A DNA stretch of 64,000 nucleotides from positions 423,628 to 487,627 of the forward strand of contig DASXZP010000032.1 in assembly GCA_036501825.1 (NCBI GenBank). The letters are read 5' to 3'. Source of the stretch: JAFECT01 sp036501825 (GTDB taxonomy: Bacteria > Pseudomonadota > Alphaproteobacteria > Caulobacterales > Caulobacteraceae). The position numbers were made by a program, and so were the translations under genes. The first letter of the stretch is position 1. Each line of letters begins with the position of its first letter. A model generated the notes under the pieces. The model saw only the letters and a list, made by a program, of their open reading frames with translations. It was not told the DNA's origin and ran no database searches. This document shows, one piece after another, positions 60,458 through 64,000 of this stretch.

Positions 60458-61539
60458 GCGGGCGTCCCCATATAGACGCGCCAGGCCGCAACCGCGGCGA
60501 CGGCGACGAGCGCGGCCGGCAGGAACACCTTCCAGCCCAGGCGCATCAGCTGGTCATAGCGGTAACGCGGCACCACGGCCTTGGCGATGGCGACCATGGC
60601 GAACCAGAACACGGTCTTGATCGCGAACCAGAGCAGCGCGTGGAGCTGGAACCAGATCGAGTTGTGGTCCCAGTTGGTCGTCGGGTAGGGCGCGGTCCAG
60701 CCGCCGAAGAACAGGGTCGAGATGAAGGCGCACATCAGGACGATGTTCGAGTACTCGGCGATCATGAACAGCAGGTAGGGGGTGGAGGAATATTCCACCT
60801 GGTAACCGGCCACGAGTTCGGACTCGGCCTCGGACAGATCGAAAGGCGGACGGTTGGTCTCGGCCAGGAACGAGATGAAGAACACGATCGACATCGGGAT
60901 CATCACGATCGCCAACGGCAGGTTCCGCAGGCCGTGACCGCCCAGGACGTTCCAGTTCCAGAAGCCGCCGTCCTGCTTCTCGACAATGGTCTGCAGGTTC
61001 ATCGACCCGGCCAGCAGCACCACGGTGATGATCACGAAGCCGATGGAGACTTCGTAGCTGACCATCTGGGCGGCGGAACGCAGGGCGCCCAGGAACGGAT
61101 ACTTCGAGTTCGAAGCCCACCCGCCCATGATGACGCCGTAGACGCTGAGCGACGAGATCGCGAACAGGTAGAGAATGCCGACGTTGAGGTTGGCCACCAC
61201 CCAGCCCGGCGCGAACGGGATCGCGGCCCAGGCGATGAAGGCGAGGATAAAGCTGACCAGGGGCGCGAGCAGGAACACCGTCTTGTCGGCGCCGGCCGGG
61301 ACCACGATTTCCTTTAGCACGAACTTGAAGAAGTCGGCGAAGGACTGCAGCAGGCCGAAGGGGCCGACCACGTTGGGGCCTTTGCGCATCTGCACGCCGG
61401 CCCAGATCTTGCGGTCGGCATAGAGCACCACGACCACCGACAGCAGCACGCAGACGGCGATCAGCAGGATCTGGCCGGCGTGCAGCAGGGTCCAGCCGCC
61501 CGGCGTGGCCCAGAACGTCCCGGCGTGACTTGCGCCCAT
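60454..61539 (-). CDS. nuoH: NADH-quinone oxidoreductase subunit H
   Basis: This membrane subunit that forms the quinone-binding site with NuoB/D, 361 residues, has eight helices. Conserved loops are WAGVQMRKGPNVVGPFGLLQ, SFLAETNRPPFDLSEAESEL and AGYQVEYSSTPYLLFMIAEY. The ATG at 61539 lies 5 bases after the nuoG stop; the longer frame upstream of it lies inside nuoG and is not coding. Confidence 0.96.
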   Translation of the reverse strand: MGASHAGTFWATPGGWTLLHAGQILLIAVCVLLSVVVVLYADRKIWAGVQMRKGPNVVGPFGLLQSFADFFKFVLKEIVVPAGADKTVFLLAPLVSFILAFIAWAAIPFAPGWVVANLNVGILYLFAISSLSVYGVIMGGWASNSKYPFLGALRSAAQMVSYEVSIGFVIITVVLLAGSMNLQTIVEKQDGGFWNWNVLGGHGLRNLPLAIVMIPMSIVFFISFLAETNRPPFDLSEAESELVAGYQVEYSSTPYLLFMIAEYSNIVLMCAFISTLFFGGWTAPYPTTNWDHNSIWFQLHALLWFAIKTVFWFAMVAIAKAVVPRYRYDQLMRLGWKVFLPAALVAVAAVAAWRVYMGTPA

Positions 61540-61544
61540 CCGCC

Positions 61545-63605
61545 CTACTCCGCCGCGATCTGCTGGCCGCGCGCGGCGGCGGCGCTGGCGGAACATTCCG
61601 CCATGGTCACGCTCGCCCGCGCGATCGGGTTGGTGAAATAGAAGTCCGCGATCAGGCTGGCGAGGGGGGCGTCGGAGACCTCGCCCTTGGCCCCGACAGC
61701 CGCCAGGTCGAGCGCGGCCCCGGTCGGCGCATGGTCGACCTGGCCGAAGCTCGGATGGTCGGCATAGAGCCTGGCGCGCAGCTGTTCGAGGGTGTCGTAG
61801 GGCAAGGTCGCGTCCAGCCGCTCGGACAGGGCCCGCAAAATCGCCCAGTCCTCGCGCGCCTCGCCCTTGGGGAAGACCGCGCGTTCGCCGAACTGCGGCC
61901 GGCCCTCGGTGTTCACATAGAGGCCGTCCTTCTCGGTATAGGCGGCGGCCGGCAGGATGACGTCGGCGCGATGCGCGCCTGCGTCGCCATGCGCGCCGAG
62001 ATAGACGACGAAGGCGTCCGTGCCGGAAAGGTCGATCTCGTCGGCGCCCAGCAGCACCAGCACGTCGAGTGCGCCTTTGCCGACCATCTCCAGCGCCGAA
62101 AGACCGCCCTCGCCGGGGATAAAGCCCAGGTCGAGGCCGCCGACCCGGCTGGCCGCCGCATGCAGCACGTTGAAGCCGTTCCAGCCCTCGACGACGACGC
62201 CGGCCTTGCCGGCCAGCTCGGCGGCCACCGCCAGCACCGCCGCGCCGTCCTCGCGCGCCAGCGCGCCGGCGCCCAGGATGATGGCGGGCTTGGACGCATC
62301 CTTGAACGCCTTGGCGAACCCGTCCTTGGCCTTCAGCAAATCGGCCAGCGAGCTCGGACCCGCGCCCAGGTGCGCGTAGGGATAGGTCAGGTCGGCCCGC
62401 TCGCCGACCAGGCCGATCTTCAGGTCGCGCCAGAGCCAGTTCTTGCGGATGCGGGCGTTGAGCACCGGGGCTTCCAGCCGCGGATTGGTCCCGACGAGCA
62501 AGAGCGCGTCGCACTCGTCCAGCCCGGCGATGGTCGAGTTGAACAGCCAGCTTTCGCGCGGACCGGCGCCGATCTTCGCGCCGTCCTGGCGGCAATCGAG
62601 GCTTTTGACGCCAAGGCCGCTGAACAGATCGAGCGCCGCCTTCATGGATTCGGCGTCCTGCAGGTCGCCGGCGATGACGCCGATGCGATCGGGCGATGCG
62701 GGCTTGATTTTCACCGCCACCGCCGCGAAGGCCTCGGCCCAGGTCGCCGGCCTGAGCTGGCCGCCTTCGCGCACGTAAGGCCGGTCCAGGCGCTGGCGCA
62801 TCAGGCCGTCGCAGGCATAGCGGGTCTTGTCGGAGATCCACTCTTCATTGATCTCGTCATTGGTGCGCGGCAGGACGCGCATCACCTCGTTGGCGCGCGA
62901 ATCGATCCGGATGGCGCAGCCCATGGCGTCCATCACGTCGATGCTCTCGGTCTTCTCCAGCTCCCACGGCCGCGCCTCGAAGGCGTAGGGCTTGGAGGTG
63001 AGCGCTCCGACCGGACAGAGGTCGATGACATTGCCGGACAGCTCGCTGGTCACCGCCTGTTCGAGATAGGTGGTGATCTCGACGTCCTCGCCGCGGCTGA
63101 TCAGGCCGATCTCCGACTGGCCGGCGACCTCGCTGATGAAGCGCACGCAGCGGGTGCACTGGATGCAGCGGGTCATCACCGTCTTGATCAGCGGACCCAT
63201 GAACTTCTCTTCGACGGCGCGCTTGTTCTCGACATAGCGGGTGGAGTCGCGGCCGAAGCCCATCGACTGGTCCTGCAGGTCGCATTCGCCGCCCTGGTCG
63301 CAGATCGGGCAGTCCAGCGGGTGGTTGATGAGCAGGAACTCCATCACCCCTTCGCGGGCCTTCTTGACCATCGGGGTGTTGGTGAAGATCTCCTGGTTCT
63401 CGGCGGCCGGCAGGGCGCAGGAGGCCTGCGGCTTCGGCGGCCCCGGCTTCACCTCGACCAGGCACATGCGGCAGTTGCCGGCGATCGACAGCCGCTCGTG
63501 ATAGCAGAAGCGCGGAATCTCCTCGCCCGCCAACTCGGCCACCTGCAGCACCGTCATGCCTGGCTGGAACTCGACCGGAACCCCGTTGACCTTGGCGGTC
63601 GGCAT
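61545..63605 (-). CDS. nuoG: NADH-quinone oxidoreductase subunit G
   Basis: This is the large electron-transfer subunit of complex I, 686 residues. The N-terminal [2Fe-2S] site uses C34, C45, C48 and C63 (RFCYHERLSIAGNCRMC); the next cluster is in DCPICDQGGECDLQD (with an upstream His), and the [4Fe-4S] site is in CIQCTRCVRF. The rest is a molybdopterin-oxidoreductase-like domain without cofactor. Its start overlaps the end of the small coiled-coil gene. Confidence 0.96.
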   Translation of the reverse strand: MPTAKVNGVPVEFQPGMTVLQVAELAGEEIPRFCYHERLSIAGNCRMCLVEVKPGPPKPQASCALPAAENQEIFTNTPMVKKAREGVMEFLLINHPLDCPICDQGGECDLQDQSMGFGRDSTRYVENKRAVEEKFMGPLIKTVMTRCIQCTRCVRFISEVAGQSEIGLISRGEDVEITTYLEQAVTSELSGNVIDLCPVGALTSKPYAFEARPWELEKTESIDVMDAMGCAIRIDSRANEVMRVLPRTNDEINEEWISDKTRYACDGLMRQRLDRPYVREGGQLRPATWAEAFAAVAVKIKPASPDRIGVIAGDLQDAESMKAALDLFSGLGVKSLDCRQDGAKIGAGPRESWLFNSTIAGLDECDALLLVGTNPRLEAPVLNARIRKNWLWRDLKIGLVGERADLTYPYAHLGAGPSSLADLLKAKDGFAKAFKDASKPAIILGAGALAREDGAAVLAVAAELAGKAGVVVEGWNGFNVLHAAASRVGGLDLGFIPGEGGLSALEMVGKGALDVLVLLGADEIDLSGTDAFVVYLGAHGDAGAHRADVILPAAAYTEKDGLYVNTEGRPQFGERAVFPKGEAREDWAILRALSERLDATLPYDTLEQLRARLYADHPSFGQVDHAPTGAALDLAAVGAKGEVSDAPLASLIADFYFTNPIARASVTMAECSASAAAARGQQIAAE

Positions 63606-63874
63606 TATTCGCGTACTCCGCCACAGGGGCTATTCGCCAATTCGAGACGTTTTTCGATGCGGCCAAGGCTTCGCTCAACCCTGTCGATGCGCGGGTGGAT
63701 GGCCGCCACGCCCATTTCAATTCGGGTCAAACTCTGTTCCAGGCCGCTCATCGAAGTCCCAAGGCTCTCAATTCGTTTGCCTAAGCGCACAACCTTCTGA
63801 TCCAGGCGTCGCAGATATCGCAGGACGATGCTGTCCGTATCACCGGTCTTCCGCCTGTTCCGCTTCAAAACCAC
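63605..63874 (-). CDS. Small coiled-coil protein upstream of nuoG
   Basis: The 89-residue product starts at GTG 63874 and is mostly one amphipathic helix: LRRLDQKVVRLGKRIESLGT, LEQSLTRIEMGVAAIHPRID, RVERSLGRIEKRLELA, with heptad-like spacing. The N-terminus is basic (LKRNRRKTGD). Its start overlaps the end of the preceding gene by 10 bases and its stop overlaps nuoG, so it belongs to the operon although it is not a standard nuo subunit. The usual neighbour nuoF is not seen directly upstream. Confidence 0.7.
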   Translation of the reverse strand: MVLKRNRRKTGDTDSIVLRYLRRLDQKVVRLGKRIESLGTSMSGLEQSLTRIEMGVAAIHPRIDRVERSLGRIEKRLELANSPCGGVRE

Positions 63875-64000
63875 GCCCGGTCTCCCGCCACATAGTCCTG
63901 ATAGAACTGCTGGTCCGACTTGGTCAGGTAGATGATCGCCTCGATGAGCGCCACCAGGCAGATCGCCATGCCCGGCAGGACCAGCAGCCAGCCGACCGTT
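63865..64000 (-). CDS. TM2-domain-like small membrane protein, 5' part beyond window
   Basis: Only the C-terminal 44 residues are in the window: a hydrophobic helix (VGWLLVLPGMAICLVALIEA) followed by IIYLTKSDQQFYQDYVAGDR and AWF. The glycine-tryptophan helix followed by a lid with Ile-Glu-Ala and Tyr-Leu-Thr resembles TM2-domain proteins. The frame is open at the right edge. The gene overlaps the coiled-coil gene start by 10 bases. Confidence 0.6.
   Translation of the reverse strand, partial: TVGWLLVLPGMAICLVALIEAIIYLTKSDQQFYQDYVAGDRAWF

Noticed and set aside
61540..62841. A long N-terminal extension of nuoH
   Set aside because: The frame is open upstream of the nuoH ATG but lies inside nuoG in another frame, and conserved NuoH starts near 61539.
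61530..63800. A 756-residue plus-strand frame
   Set aside because: Antisense to nuoG; no signal or domain.
1..64000. tRNA, rRNA and CRISPR arrays
   Set aside because: I looked for conserved tRNA arms, rRNA blocks and regularly spaced short repeats and saw none. The long inverted repeats are too few and too irregularly spaced to be CRISPR.

Overview
The window is GC-rich, gene-dense DNA from an alphaproteobacterium. Caulobacterales is the best guess. The backbone gene order (bamA-rseP-dxr-cdsA-uppS-frr-pyrH, rpsB-tsf, dnaE, lolD-lolC-proS, DUF1467, methylmalonyl-CoA epimerase, RNase J-coaX-birA-nuoN-M-L-K-J-I-H-G) matches what I recall of Caulobacter crescentus. A short ProRS without an editing insertion and a CoaX that begins with a Glu-Gln-Gly-Asn-Thr phosphate loop also fit. 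The genus cannot be fixed from the sequence alone. No rRNA, tRNA or CRISPR array was seen.

1-7.9 kb, minus strand: a tightly packed envelope and isoprenoid operon (pyrH, frr, uppS, cdsA, dxr, rseP, bamA), with bamA cut by the window edge. 7.9-8.8 kb: a GxxExxY gene enclosed by inverted copies of a roughly 29-bp repeat, then a DUF488 gene. 9.0-11.1 kb, plus strand: rpsB-tsf with a clear terminator, pointing away from pyrH, which looks like a local inversion. 11.1-15.1 kb: a large inverted repeat, a GIY-YIG protein and dnaE, whose upstream region carries two identical 14-bp palindromes.

15.3-35.6 kb: an accessory block on both strands. It holds a DNA methyltransferase fused to a nuclease-like domain, secreted and membrane hypotheticals, two serine beta-lactamase-fold hydrolases, a fosmidomycin-resistance-type MFS exporter, a GH1 glycosidase, an aldo/keto reductase, an alpha/beta hydrolase, DUF427, ATP-grasp and YbjN proteins, a DUF885 peptidase with a broken second copy 2 kb away, two paralogous single-pass membrane proteins, and an ArsR-SRPBCC pair whose operator surrounds the start codon. 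Long intergenic inverted repeats of several kinds are concentrated here.

35.7-53.3 kb, mostly minus strand: lolD-lolC (lipoprotein release), proS, DUF1467, a hydrolase coupled to methylmalonyl-CoA epimerase, a nitrilase-fold enzyme divergent from an Lrp-type regulator, RNase J, coaX, birA (apparently starting with CTG inside the nuoN stop region) and nuoN-M-L-K-J. 53.3-59.7 kb: an unrelated block of six genes (amidohydrolase, small protein, AraC regulator, HExxH protein, BlaI-type repressor and a membrane partner) that splits the nuo operon between nuoJ and nuoI. 59.7-64 kb: nuoI, a small repeat-containing protein, nuoH, nuoG, a coiled-coil protein and the end of a small membrane protein.

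The core genes cover respiration (complex I), outer-membrane assembly and lipoprotein export, isoprenoid and phospholipid precursors, translation and replication. The accessory blocks add periplasmic hydrolases, local repressors and candidate mobile or defence elements. Many CDS starts were moved inward from the longest open frame by Shine-Dalgarno position, signal-peptide position or operon overlap; the reason is given in each entry.
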